DNA of 35,109 bases from Candidatus Zixiibacteriota bacterium (GCA_003641405.1 QNAF01000002.1:1-35109); one strand, 5' to 3'. Shown: positions 7,979 to 16,583, numbered from the stretch's first letter. The notes: a model not told the origin generated them from the sequence alone. Program-made: numbers and translations.

Positions 7979-8277
7979 TGCAGTACTACCTGATTCTGGC
8001 CGCAATCCTCTTTGCCATCGGTCTTTTCGGCGTTATCACCCGGCGCAACACAATCGGTATCCTGATGTCGCTGGAACTGATGTTCAACGCTGCCATTATC
8101 AATTTCGTTACGTTCAACAAATACAGTCTTGCGGAGGGTCTGACCGGTCAGATGTTTGGTATTTTCATCATCGTCATTGCTGCGGCCGAGGCTACGGTTG
8201 GCCTGGCTATCGTTCTGTTGATCTACAGAAACTGGCGCGGCATCGACAGCGACAACTACAGCATCATGAAATGGTAG
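7978..8277 (+). CDS. nuoK: NADH-quinone oxidoreductase subunit K
   Basis: 99 aa, three membrane helices, the standard NuoK/ND4L size. The two membrane-embedded glutamates used in proton translocation are present at about positions 33 (MSLELMFN) and 71 (AAAEATVGL). It starts within the nuoJ stop codon and is followed after 9 bases by nuoL. Confidence 0.96.
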   Translation: MQYYLILAAILFAIGLFGVITRRNTIGILMSLELMFNAAIINFVTFNKYSLAEGLTGQMFGIFIIVIAAAEATVGLAIVLLIYRNWRGIDSDNYSIMKW

Positions 8278-8286
8278 AATTGAGAG

Positions 8287-10371
8287 ATGACTGAACACGC
8301 CTATTTGATACCGCTGTTGCCGCTGTTTGCGTTCGTCATGGTCGTTTTCTTTCTGCGGTGGAAGGAGCCCCTTGCGGCAGGTTTCTCAATAGCGATGATC
8401 CTCTGTACGTGGGTGATGTCAATATGGGTACTCATCGAGACACTGGCCCGGCATGGGGAGCCGTACGAGTTCTTCTTCTACATTACGAGTTTTGCCTCTC
8501 TGAATTTTGAAATAGGTATTCTGGTCGATCCGCTGACAGCGATGATGCTGATCGTGGTCACAACAGTCGGCAGTTGTGTGCAGATATATTCGCTAGGCTA
8601 TATGAAGGGTGACCCCAAGTTCAGCCGGTTCTTTGCCTATTTATCGCTGTTCTGTTTCTCAATGCTGGGTCTTGTCCTGGCCAATAACTTCTTCATGATA
8701 TTCATCTTCTGGGAGTTGGTTGGGTTAACGTCGTACCTGCTGATCGGTTTCTGGTCTGAGAAAAAAGTGGCCGCTGACGCCGGTAAAAAGGCGTTTATCA
8801 CAACGCGTATCGGAGATCTTGGTTTTATAGTTGGACTGCTACTGGTAGCAGCATACTGCGGTACATTTAACTACGGGGAAGTTTTCGACAAGATCGGCGC
8901 CGGAGTGATGCCGCTTGGAGTTCTCACCATGGCGGCCATATTCCTGTTCTGCGGAGCAGTCGGCAAATCCGCCCAGTTTCCGTTGCATGTCTGGCTTCCG
9001 GATGCAATGGAGGGTCCCACGCCTGTTTCCGCTTTGATCCATGCGGCTACGATGGTTGCGGCCGGAGTGTACCTCGTCGCGCGGTTCATGAACGTATTTA
9101 TCGGATCTGCGGATGCCTCGATGGTGGTTGCGGTCATCGGTATCATTACTTCGGTTCTGGCAGCGTCCATAGCATTGGTTCAAAACGATATTAAACGAGT
9201 GCTGGCGTATTCAACCGTCAGTCAGCTCGGCTATATGATTATGGCACTGGGTCTCTACGGGTACGATACGGCCCAGGGGCATCACTCCGCCGGTTACGTG
9301 GCCGGTACGCTTCACCTGATGACGCACGCCTTCTTTAAGGGATTATTGTTCCTTGGTGCCGGCTCGGTTATTCATGCCGTGCACACTAACGATATACAGG
9401 AGATGGGCGGTTTGTTCCGGAAAATGAAAGCGACCAGTATCACGTTTATGATAGCGTCGCTCTCTATTGCAGGAATATTCCCGCTGTCAGGTTTCTGGTC
9501 AAAGGACGAGATTGTAGTGGCAACTTCACACCACCCTATCTTCATGGTCCTGACACTGACGGTGGCGTTCATGACGGCGTTCTATATGTGGCGGCTGTGT
9601 TTCCTGACGTTCTTCGGGGAGCCGCGTGACGCTGAGCGGTATGAACATGCGCACGAATCGCCAAAATCGATGACCGGGCCGCTGATTGTTCTGGGCGTAC
9701 TCTCGGTTGTTGCCGGATGGGTGGCTCTGCCGTGGCTACATCATGGTTTCTCGTCGTTTGTCTATCATGGCGAGGTTCATCACGCCGGACCGAACTACTT
9801 GCTGATGTTGATATCAACGGTGGTGGCGGTGTCCGGTATTGTTCTGGCATGGCTGGTTTACCATAAGAAAGCGATTTCCGCAGACGCGCTGGCGGAGAAA
9901 TTCCGCCCCATCCACACTCTGCTGTACAACAAGTACTATTTCGATGAGTTGTACGACTTGATCCTCATTCGTCCAATACTTGCATTTGGGCGTTTCTGGT
10001 GGAGTTTTGACGCACGTGTAGTTGATGGCATGGTCAACGGGACAGGCAGGGCAACCATACTGTGGTCGGATCTGAAAGAGTGGTTTGATGTTCACATTGT
10101 CGATGGTGCGGTCAACGGATGTGGCTGGGTTGTAAATCAGGCGGCGTCAAAACTGAAATACTTGCAGACAGGAGCGGTGCAATTCTACGCACTGTTCATG
10201 CTACTGATGATAGTTGCTGTTGCGTTGTTCAAATTCGAGATGACTCGTGTGGCTACTACGTGGCCCGTGCTCACCGCGATTTTCTTCAGCGGTGTTGTGT
10301 TGCTGGGATTGCTTGTCAGGCAGACAGCCAACAAGAAGAAGACCGCCGATGTGCTCGAGAGTGACAAATAG
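8287..10371 (+). CDS. nuoL: NADH-quinone oxidoreductase subunit L (antiporter-like)
   Basis: 694 aa, the distal proton-pumping subunit with about 16 helices and the long lateral helix. Antiporter-core residues are visible: the Glu in IFIFWELVGLTSYLL, the Lys in CGAVGKSAQFPLHVWLPDAMEG, and QNDIKRVLAYSTVSQLGYM. The C-terminal region has the NuoL-specific duplicated segment VVDGMVNGTG / IVDGAVNGCG before the final helices. Start ATG 8287 follows a modest GAGAG. Confidence 0.97.
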   Translation: MTEHAYLIPLLPLFAFVMVVFFLRWKEPLAAGFSIAMILCTWVMSIWVLIETLARHGEPYEFFFYITSFASLNFEIGILVDPLTAMMLIVVTTVGSCVQIYSLGYMKGDPKFSRFFAYLSLFCFSMLGLVLANNFFMIFIFWELVGLTSYLLIGFWSEKKVAADAGKKAFITTRIGDLGFIVGLLLVAAYCGTFNYGEVFDKIGAGVMPLGVLTMAAIFLFCGAVGKSAQFPLHVWLPDAMEGPTPVSALIHAATMVAAGVYLVARFMNVFIGSADASMVVAVIGIITSVLAASIALVQNDIKRVLAYSTVSQLGYMIMALGLYGYDTAQGHHSAGYVAGTLHLMTHAFFKGLLFLGAGSVIHAVHTNDIQEMGGLFRKMKATSITFMIASLSIAGIFPLSGFWSKDEIVVATSHHPIFMVLTLTVAFMTAFYMWRLCFLTFFGEPRDAERYEHAHESPKSMTGPLIVLGVLSVVAGWVALPWLHHGFSSFVYHGEVHHAGPNYLLMLISTVVAVSGIVLAWLVYHKKAISADALAEKFRPIHTLLYNKYYFDELYDLILIRPILAFGRFWWSFDARVVDGMVNGTGRATILWSDLKEWFDVHIVDGAVNGCGWVVNQAASKLKYLQTGAVQFYALFMLLMIVAVALFKFEMTRVATTWPVLTAIFFSGVVLLGLLVRQTANKKKTADVLESDK

Positions 10372-10399
10372 TCTATGATGCTGGAGGTTTGAAGATAGT

Positions 10400-11884
10400 A
10401 TGGGCATACTGAGCTCTTTGATATTTATCCCGCTGGCGGGAATGGTCATCGTGATGCTGATCCCCAAGGAAAACAAGTGGGCGATTCGGTGGACTGCGAC
10501 TATCTTCAGCGGTATCCCCATGATCCAGAGTTTCTGGCTGACTTGGGACTATTTCTTCAATTACTCCGGATCTTCCGCTATGGCCTACGTCGAAGGGCCA
10601 TTCAACTGGATACCATCGCTGAACATCCAGTATTTCCTTGGAGTTGACGGCATCTCGGTGCCGATGCTTTTCCTGACCGGTCTTCTGAGTTGCCTGTCGA
10701 TTGTAGCGTCGTTCGGTATTGACAAGCGGGTCAAGGAGTACTTCGCGTTCTTCCTGCTTCTTGAAACCGGCATGATGGGTGTCTTTGTATCGCTGGACTT
10801 CTTCCTGTTCTACGTTTTCTGGGAGATTATGCTGGTGCCGATGTATTTTCTCATCGGTGTCTGGGGCGGCCCGCGCAAAGAGTACGCGGCGATCAAGTTC
10901 TTCCTCTATACCTTGTTCGGTTCGATCTTCATGCTGGTGGCAATCCTGGTACTGTATTTTACCAGTGAACCACATACGTTGAACATGCTGACATTGATTG
11001 AGACCAGTCCGGCTCTGTCGCATACGCTTCAAATGGTCTGTTTTATTTTCTTATTCATAGCCTTTGCCATCAAAGTTCCGGTATGGCCGTTCCATACATG
11101 GTTACCCGATGCTCACACGGAGGCACCGACTGCCGTGTCAGTCATCCTGGCCGGTGTTTTGCTGAAGATGGGCACTTACGCGATGCTTCGGATCAGTTGG
11201 CCGATGTTCCCCGACGCGCTGCGAACACTTTCGTTCTGGATTGCAGTATTGGGGGTGATCGCAATCATCTACGGTGCCCTGGTATCGATGGCACAGAAGG
11301 ACCTAAAAAAACTTGTGGCGTATTCGTCGGTGTCACATATGGGATACTGCATGCTGGCGCTGGCGGCGTTTTCTTCGGCTCAGGCGATTGCCGGCTGTAT
11401 GTTCCAGATGATCTCCCATGGTCTGATAACCGGCGCATTATTCCTATTGGTAGGCGTACTCTATGATCGCGCTCACACCAGGGAGATTGCACTCTTTGGC
11501 GGGATTGGCAGCAAGCTGCCGATATACACCGGCATTATGGTGTTCTTCTCGATGGCGGCGCTGGGTCTGCCGGGCATGTCCGGATTCGTTTCTGAGTTCA
11601 TGATATTCGTTGGTGCTTTTGGCGCTCTCAATAAAGTGCTGGTTGGTATTTCGGTACTTGGTGTTGTACTGGGAGCCGCATACATGTTGCGCATGGTGCA
11701 GAACGTATTTTTGGGTCCGTTTAACGAAGAGAAGTGGGGTGGCCTGACAGATATCAATCTGCGGGAATTAGTAACTGTTGTTCCGTTGATGGTACTGACG
11801 CTTTTGATAGGCATGTATCCAAAGCCACTAACCTCTTTGATGTCAGCAACTCTTGAGAACCTTATTACTCTGATGGCCAGGTAA
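10400..11884 (+). CDS. nuoM: NADH-quinone oxidoreductase subunit M (antiporter-like)
   Basis: 494 aa, about 14 helices. Key motifs are FYVFWEIMLVPMYFLIG (pump Glu), IKVPVWPFHTWLPDAHTEAP, LLKMGTYAMLR (pump Lys) and QKDLKKLVAYSSVSHMGY. It belongs to the middle antiporter-like channel of complex I. GGAGG at 10383-10387 serves as ribosome binding site at slightly long spacing. It begins 28 bases after nuoL, and nuoN follows 4 bases after the stop. Confidence 0.97.
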   Translation: MGILSSLIFIPLAGMVIVMLIPKENKWAIRWTATIFSGIPMIQSFWLTWDYFFNYSGSSAMAYVEGPFNWIPSLNIQYFLGVDGISVPMLFLTGLLSCLSIVASFGIDKRVKEYFAFFLLLETGMMGVFVSLDFFLFYVFWEIMLVPMYFLIGVWGGPRKEYAAIKFFLYTLFGSIFMLVAILVLYFTSEPHTLNMLTLIETSPALSHTLQMVCFIFLFIAFAIKVPVWPFHTWLPDAHTEAPTAVSVILAGVLLKMGTYAMLRISWPMFPDALRTLSFWIAVLGVIAIIYGALVSMAQKDLKKLVAYSSVSHMGYCMLALAAFSSAQAIAGCMFQMISHGLITGALFLLVGVLYDRAHTREIALFGGIGSKLPIYTGIMVFFSMAALGLPGMSGFVSEFMIFVGAFGALNKVLVGISVLGVVLGAAYMLRMVQNVFLGPFNEEKWGGLTDINLRELVTVVPLMVLTLLIGMYPKPLTSLMSATLENLITLMAR

Positions 11885-11888
11885 CAAG

Positions 11889-13400
11889 ATGGATTTCCAG
11901 CTTCCAGATTACAACGTGTGGCAGATGCTGCCGGAGATAGTGCTGTTTGTCTGGGCGCTGGCCGTCATTGTTTTTGATCTGGGTACCAAGCGCAAGACCG
12001 GTTCGGCTGTGGGCTACTTTGCCATGCTGGGTTTGGTCGTCAGCGGGATTGCCCTCGCGATTGTCGGTCATGGTCGCGGGTTCGGCAACATGTTTTTCAA
12101 CGACTCACTGGCCGTGTTCTTCAAAGTGATCTTCCTTGGCGCTGCTTTCATGACTATCGGCTCGTCTTTCGGAATTACGAAGGAGAAGATTGTCAATCAC
12201 AGGGGAGAGTATTTCGGACTGTTGCTCTTCTCAACCGTGGGCATGATGTTCCTGGCCTCAGCGTCCGAGTTGATAACTCTGTACATCGGGTTGGAGTTGA
12301 CGACCATTCCGCTGTTTGTGCTGGCGGCGTTTTTCAAAGATGACAAAAAATCGGTCGAGGCGGGAATCAAGTACCTGGTCGTAGGTGCACTTTCTTCGGC
12401 GTTTCTGCTGTACGGTCTGTCATTCCTGTACGGCTTGACCGGGACTACCGATATCCTGCAGATGCGATTCAATCTCGCGGCCGGACAATTGAGCACAGGT
12501 GGCGACATCGGCGTGATTTTGATAGTGGCAATCATTGCCCTTTTGGCGGGAGTAGGATTCAAACTGGCGCTGCCACCGTTCCACCAGTGGGTGCCCGATG
12601 TATACGAAGGTGCTCCAACACCTATCACGGCTTTTCTGTCTGTCGGTTCCAAGGCGGCCGGGTTGGTGGCTTTTATCAAGATTTTTGTTCTGGGTCTTTA
12701 TGCTTATTATGAGCCATTCATGGCTCCGAACGACTGGGGTATGCTGACCGGTGCACTGGCAGTTGGCGCCATGATTCTCGGCAACGTGGTAGCTATTCGC
12801 CAGAAAAATATCAAACGAATGCTGGCCTATTCATCGATTGCCCATGCGGGCTATATCATGATCGGCATGCTTTCCATGAACGAGTTGGGTCTGGCTTCGG
12901 TCGGCTTCTACATGTTCGGCTACTTGTTCACTAATATGGGTGCTTTTGCGTTGATAGCGCATTTTGAGGATAAGACCGGTAGTTGTGAGATAAAGGATTA
13001 CGCCGGTTTGTCCAAATCCTCCCCGTTTGCAGCAATGTCTCTGACTATCTTTCTGTTGTCTCTTACGGGCATACCGCCGCTGGTCGGTTTCTTTGGAAAA
13101 TACTACGTTTTTGCGGCAGCTATCAAGTTGGCCGGGTCGGGTCCTGGTTACGACTGGATCTACTGGATTGTAGGTGTTGCCCTGATTACCTCAGTGATTG
13201 CCCTGTACTACTACGCGAATGTTATTCGTACGATGTATTTCATCAAGAATGATGCCCCGGTCAAGCTGGTGTTTTCAGCACCCGCGCTGTCGATGGTCGT
13301 TATCGGGCTGATTGGTGTCTTTTTAGTCGGCCTGAATCCCGAACCTTTCATCCAGTTTGCCTCAGGGATTCCGTTTACGGCAGGTTTCATACTCCCTTAA
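11889..13400 (+). CDS. nuoN: NADH-quinone oxidoreductase subunit N (antiporter-like)
   Basis: 503 aa, about 14 helices, third antiporter-like subunit. Motifs are ELITLYIGLELTTIPLFVLAAF (pump Glu), GFKLALPPFHQWVPDVYEGAPTP (Lys), and QKNIKRMLAYSSIAHAGYIMIG. It is the last gene of the operon. No hairpin terminator follows; the next 88 bases instead hold the promoter of the DUF502 gene, so some read-through is possible. Confidence 0.97.
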   Translation: MDFQLPDYNVWQMLPEIVLFVWALAVIVFDLGTKRKTGSAVGYFAMLGLVVSGIALAIVGHGRGFGNMFFNDSLAVFFKVIFLGAAFMTIGSSFGITKEKIVNHRGEYFGLLLFSTVGMMFLASASELITLYIGLELTTIPLFVLAAFFKDDKKSVEAGIKYLVVGALSSAFLLYGLSFLYGLTGTTDILQMRFNLAAGQLSTGGDIGVILIVAIIALLAGVGFKLALPPFHQWVPDVYEGAPTPITAFLSVGSKAAGLVAFIKIFVLGLYAYYEPFMAPNDWGMLTGALAVGAMILGNVVAIRQKNIKRMLAYSSIAHAGYIMIGMLSMNELGLASVGFYMFGYLFTNMGAFALIAHFEDKTGSCEIKDYAGLSKSSPFAAMSLTIFLLSLTGIPPLVGFFGKYYVFAAAIKLAGSGPGYDWIYWIVGVALITSVIALYYYANVIRTMYFIKNDAPVKLVFSAPALSMVVIGLIGVFLVGLNPEPFIQFASGIPFTAGFILP

Positions 13401-13416
13401 AGGTGATCCAAAAAAA

Positions 13417-13430
13417 TTGACTTTGATCAA
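13417..13430. promoter_or_regulatory. Possible FNR/CRP-family operator overlapping the -35 box
   Basis: The 14 bases read TTGAC-N4-ATCAA, nine of ten matches to the FNR-type half-site pair TTGAT-N4-ATCAA. The site overlaps the -35 hexamer and is centred about 28 bases upstream of the predicted start, a position where binding would usually repress. The left half-site coincides with the -35 itself, so the match is partly forced. Confidence 0.3.
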
Positions 13431-13445
13431 TCAGTCGGGTATACT
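13417..13445 (+). promoter_or_regulatory. Sigma70-type promoter for the DUF502 / EIIA-CBS / antiporter cluster
   Basis: TTGACT (13417-13422) and TATACT (13440-13445) are separated by exactly 17 bases, five of six matches each to the bacterial housekeeping consensus. Transcription would start near 13452, giving a ~37-base leader. It is the best-formed promoter in the window. Confidence 0.8.
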
Positions 13446-13488
13446 CGGCTGGCTGGTTATTTGATGTTGAGGTTGTGCGGTATTTGCC

Positions 13489-14142
13489 ATGAACAGAGTC
13501 GTTGATACTATCAAGCGGTATTTCATCAGCGGTGTGCTGGTTGTCGTACCGGTCATACTGACTTTCATAGTGTTGCGCTTTCTGTTCAATGCCGTTGACG
13601 GTATACTTCAACCAATCCTACACCCACTGCTGGGGTACTACCGAACCGGTCTTGGTGCTTTGACCACTATTCTGATTATCCTTCTGGCCGGCGTGGCTAC
13701 ACGGAATATCGTTGGCGCTCGCTTATATCGGTTGGGGGATCGTCTTCTGGCGCGCGTGCCGCTAATCCGCCCCATATATTCTTCATCTAAGCAGTTACTT
13801 GAGGCCCTGACAACTTCGGATACGCGATCATTTCAGGACGTAGCCATGATCGAATATCCACGCAAGGGGATTTACGCCCTGTGCTTCGTTTCCCATTATC
13901 TGTCAATCCGGGTCAGTGGTGAGATCAGACAGTTTGCAACCTGTTTTATTGCGTCCACGCCAACACCTGTTTCCGGTATGGTCGTAGTAGTCCCGGTTGA
14001 AGATCTGATGATCGTGGATATGACGATAGAACAGGGTGTCAAGTTTTTCGTTTCAGGAGGCGTAGCATCGCCGGAACTAATCAAGAGAAAGCCGGAAACC
14101 CCGGCAGTCTCATGCCCGGAGGTAGATAATGAAACTGGCTAA
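13489..14142 (+). CDS. DUF502 family membrane protein
   Basis: 217 aa. Two membrane helices near the N-terminus (about 12-35 and 54-74) are followed by a ~140-residue soluble domain. DUF502 hallmarks are the early GVLVVVPVILTF, RVPLIRPIYSSSKQ after the second helix and the STPTPVSG turn. The family is widespread in bacteria and plants (COV/LCV-like proteins), but its biochemical role is not established. ATG 13489 has no clear Shine-Dalgarno. The gene overlaps the next one by 14 bases, so the two are translationally coupled, and a shared role with the EIIA-CBS protein is likely. Confidence 0.9.
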   Translation: MNRVVDTIKRYFISGVLVVVPVILTFIVLRFLFNAVDGILQPILHPLLGYYRTGLGALTTILIILLAGVATRNIVGARLYRLGDRLLARVPLIRPIYSSSKQLLEALTTSDTRSFQDVAMIEYPRKGIYALCFVSHYLSIRVSGEIRQFATCFIASTPTPVSGMVVVVPVEDLMIVDMTIEQGVKFFVSGGVASPELIKRKPETPAVSCPEVDNETG

Positions 14143-15034
14143 TTTGTTGATGGAACGCCGGATCAACATGAATCTGAGGGCTCGGACCAAGGATGAGGCG
14201 GTTCGGGAACTTCTCGAGATGATACCTTTTGAGGGAATTATCCTGGACCATGAAACGATCCTGAAATCCATTCGAGAACGTGAAGAAGTAGAGGATACTT
14301 CGTATGGTCGTGGTTTTGCCTTTCCACATTCCAGGACCGACGCCGTGGACGAAATGTATATTCTGATGGGTGTGTCGCATCAGGGTCTGGAAGACAAGAC
14401 TCTCGATGACATCTCGGTGCATGTTGTCTGTCTCCTGCTGACACCGTCTACAATCGCTAAACTGTACCTTCAGACACTCTCCGGTCTGGCAGCGCTGGCT
14501 CGTACCGAAGGTACCCTGGACAAGATTCTCAGTGCCGCTTCCAAAGCCGATCTCATCAAGCTGGTTTCCGACACCAATGTCACCGTGGACAAGCAGTTGA
14601 TGGTCAAGGATGTGATGCGTCACGACGTAGCTACTGTCACGCTGGATGACACCCTGAAGGAAGTGGCGAACCGGATGTGGCGAAATCGTCTTTCCGCCTT
14701 GGCGGTAGTCGATGATGAAGGTCGACTGGTTGGGGTTATCGATGACCGTGACCTGATAAAGGCTGCTTTGCCCGACTACAAGTCATTGATTTCCAACCTG
14801 AACGACGATATTGATATTGAACCATTGGAAGAGTTACTCAAGAAAGAAGACAAGATCAAGGTGGCGCAACTCTGCCGCGATGATTTTGAAGTCACCGCAC
14901 CGCAGACAAGAATAGTGGAAGTCGCCGCGATGATGATATTCAAGAATATTCGAAGAGTTTTTGTCACCGAAGAGAGTCGCCTGGTTGGGGTGCTACTGCG
15001 TAAGAATATCGTCAATATGGTCATTCGTGGATAA
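14129..15034 (+). CDS. PTS EIIA-like (Fru/Ntr type) protein fused to a CBS domain pair
   Basis: 301 aa. Residues ~1-150 are a PTS EIIA type-2 domain with the phosphorylatable His67 in FAFPHSRTDAV. Residues ~158-212 and ~246-301 are two CBS motifs (VKDVMRHDVATVTLDDTL ... LVGVIDDRDLI and a second ending RLVGVLLRKNIV) that together normally bind adenine nucleotides. The architecture is that of a regulator, not a sugar transporter; no other PTS component lies here. GGAGG (about 14118-14122) precedes ATG 14129. It lies between a DUF502 protein and a cation antiporter, suggesting it tunes transport in response to energy or nitrogen status. That link is inference. Confidence 0.9.
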   Translation: MKLANLLMERRINMNLRARTKDEAVRELLEMIPFEGIILDHETILKSIREREEVEDTSYGRGFAFPHSRTDAVDEMYILMGVSHQGLEDKTLDDISVHVVCLLLTPSTIAKLYLQTLSGLAALARTEGTLDKILSAASKADLIKLVSDTNVTVDKQLMVKDVMRHDVATVTLDDTLKEVANRMWRNRLSALAVVDDEGRLVGVIDDRDLIKAALPDYKSLISNLNDDIDIEPLEELLKKEDKIKVAQLCRDDFEVTAPQTRIVEVAAMMIFKNIRRVFVTEESRLVGVLLRKNIVNMVIRG

Positions 15035-15073
15035 AACTCGGCACAACCTGATTCCTGAGATAGCAACCAAGTG

Positions 15074-16282
15074 ATGACTTCCGAGCATAAACTCCCCGTT
15101 AGTACCACATCCTACGTCTACCTGGTCCTGGCATTCCTGGTTGCGGCACCTGGTCTCTACTGTGGCATTACCGATACTCACGTTACCCCGTGGCTGGGGG
15201 CGATCATGTTCGGGGTTGCCGTATTCGGCGCGGCCTTCATTCTATCCTGGGCGGCCGAAGCAGCCCAAGTTGATATCTCGGAATCGTTGGCTGTGGCCAT
15301 TCTGGCCCTGGTGGCGGTGTTGCCGGAGTACGCGGTTGACTTTGTGTTTACTTGGAAGTCCGCTCACGACCCATCGCAGGCACACTACGCTATCGCCAAC
15401 ATGACTGGCTCCAACCGTTTGCTGGTTGGGCTCGGGTGGCCGGCTGTCTTGCTGGCTTTTATCGTGGCCCGTAAGCGCAAAGAGTTGGTGTTGGATAAGT
15501 CCCAACGGGTCGAGATCTTCTATCTGGCCATAGCCACCCTCTACTCGTTTACCATACCGCTCAAGGGTTATCTGAACCTCATCGACACAGTCATTCTTGT
15601 AACGATATTTGTCATGTATACTCGTCGAGCGGCTCAGATGGAGTCTGTTGAACCTGAGTTTGTCGGGCCAACCAAGATCTTGGCTAATATGAGGGACGGT
15701 CCTCGTCGCTTGTTTACGGCCTTTTTCTTCATCTTCTCAGGCACGGCGATTTTCTTTGTAGCCGAACCATTTGCCGAGTCGCTGGTGGCAACAGGCAGTC
15801 AGTTGGGAGTGGATGAGTTCCTGCTGATTCAGTGGCTGGCTCCCATTGCTTCTGAGGCACCGGAGTTCATTGTCGCAATTACCTGGGCGCTGCGTGGCGC
15901 CGGACGGGCGGCAATCAAGGTTCTCATTTCGTCCAAGGTGAATCAGTGGACGCTGTTGCTGGGTACAATCCCACTGGTATTTGCCATATCGGGGCAAGCT
16001 GTGCGCCCGTTCGTACTTGATGGTTTTCAGCAGCAGGAGTTGTGGCTGACTGCAGCTCAGTCACTTTTCGGGGTAGCTGTGTTAGCGAATCTTCGTATGA
16101 GCCGTGCAAACGGACTACTTCTGGCCAGCCTGTTTACGGCTCAACTGATAATCTCGCAGATACGAGTCGAAGTGGCTATTTTGTACATGGCACTGGCAGT
16201 CTTTTATCACGTTAAGCATCGCGATTGTCTGTTTCCAGCCGCACGCGAAGGACTGGGAATGCGCGAAAAGGTCTCCGGCTAG
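15074..16282 (+). CDS. Sodium/calcium exchanger family cation antiporter
   Basis: 402 aa, about 10-11 membrane helices. Two inverted alpha-repeats typical of the CaCA superfamily are visible: one around LVAVLPEYAVDFVFTW ... MTGSNRLLVGLGWP and one around WLAPIASEAPEFIVAITWALRG ... SSKVNQWTLLLGT, with the ion-coordinating acidic residues (PEYAVD and SEAPEF). It probably exchanges Ca2+ (or another cation) for Na+ or H+ across the inner membrane. ATG 15074 is chosen over the GTG directly before it; neither has a strong ribosome binding site. It follows the EIIA-CBS gene by 39 bases and is likely cotranscribed. Confidence 0.9.
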   Translation: MTSEHKLPVSTTSYVYLVLAFLVAAPGLYCGITDTHVTPWLGAIMFGVAVFGAAFILSWAAEAAQVDISESLAVAILALVAVLPEYAVDFVFTWKSAHDPSQAHYAIANMTGSNRLLVGLGWPAVLLAFIVARKRKELVLDKSQRVEIFYLAIATLYSFTIPLKGYLNLIDTVILVTIFVMYTRRAAQMESVEPEFVGPTKILANMRDGPRRLFTAFFFIFSGTAIFFVAEPFAESLVATGSQLGVDEFLLIQWLAPIASEAPEFIVAITWALRGAGRAAIKVLISSKVNQWTLLLGTIPLVFAISGQAVRPFVLDGFQQQELWLTAAQSLFGVAVLANLRMSRANGLLLASLFTAQLIISQIRVEVAILYMALAVFYHVKHRDCLFPAAREGLGMREKVSG

Positions 16283-16330
16283 CTCTTGGACTTCTCGAAA
16301 CAATTGGATTTTTCAGAAATGACTACTCTA

Positions 16331-16393
16331 GTAGCCCACCCAACGGGTGGGGTCTTGTAATTCCACTGTCATCCCACCTGTTAGGTGGGCTAC
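16331..16393. repeat. REPIN-like double palindrome A
   Basis: Two hairpins in inverted orientation. The first is CCCACCC-AAC-GGGTGGG (16335-16351) and the second CCCACCT-GTT-AGGTGGG (16373-16389). Their outer tails GTAGCCCACC (16331-16340) and GGTGGGCTAC (16384-16393) are perfect reverse complements. When the second is reversed it is a near copy of the first, with a compensated base-pair change (C-G versus T-A) at the end of the stem. This is the layout of REP doublets (REPINs). It sits between convergent genes. Confidence 0.7.
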
Positions 16394-16483
16394 CAGACCG
16401 AACAATCAGTAATATAAGAACAGTCTTGTAGGGACTGTCTTTAATGTCAAGAGAGTTTTGGGTTCCAGTATTCGTTTTTGCCT

Positions 16484-16564
16484 AGTGCCCCACAGCTTGC
16501 TGTGGGATCTGATCGTTATACAGCTACCTAGGATGGTTCGCACAGCAAGCTGTGCGCGACCCAA
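16484..16564. repeat. REPIN-like double palindrome B
   Basis: A second pair of inverted hairpins about 100 bases after element A. These are CCCACAG-CTTG-CTGTGGG (16489-16506) and CGCACAG-CAAG-CTGTGCG (16539-16556). Reversing one gives the other except for a compensated second base pair, the same kind of covariation as in element A but with unrelated stem sequence. Flanking CCAAA-type ends (near 16461 and 16564) may extend the inverted repeat. Confidence 0.6.
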
Positions 16565-16583
16565 ATGGATAGAGGGCGGTTTT

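Noticed and set aside
7726..8298. 190-aa minus-strand frame opposite nuoJ and nuoK
   Set aside because: Shadow of two short membrane genes with certain identity.
10373..11032. 219-aa minus-strand frame opposite nuoM
   Set aside because: Charged, His/Gln-rich antisense shadow of a hydrophobic membrane gene; no start signal.
16420..16438. Hairpin ACAGTC-N7-GACTGT followed by CTTT as a terminator for the antiporter gene
   Set aside because: Six weak pairs and a short T run; not convincing beside the stronger palindromes.
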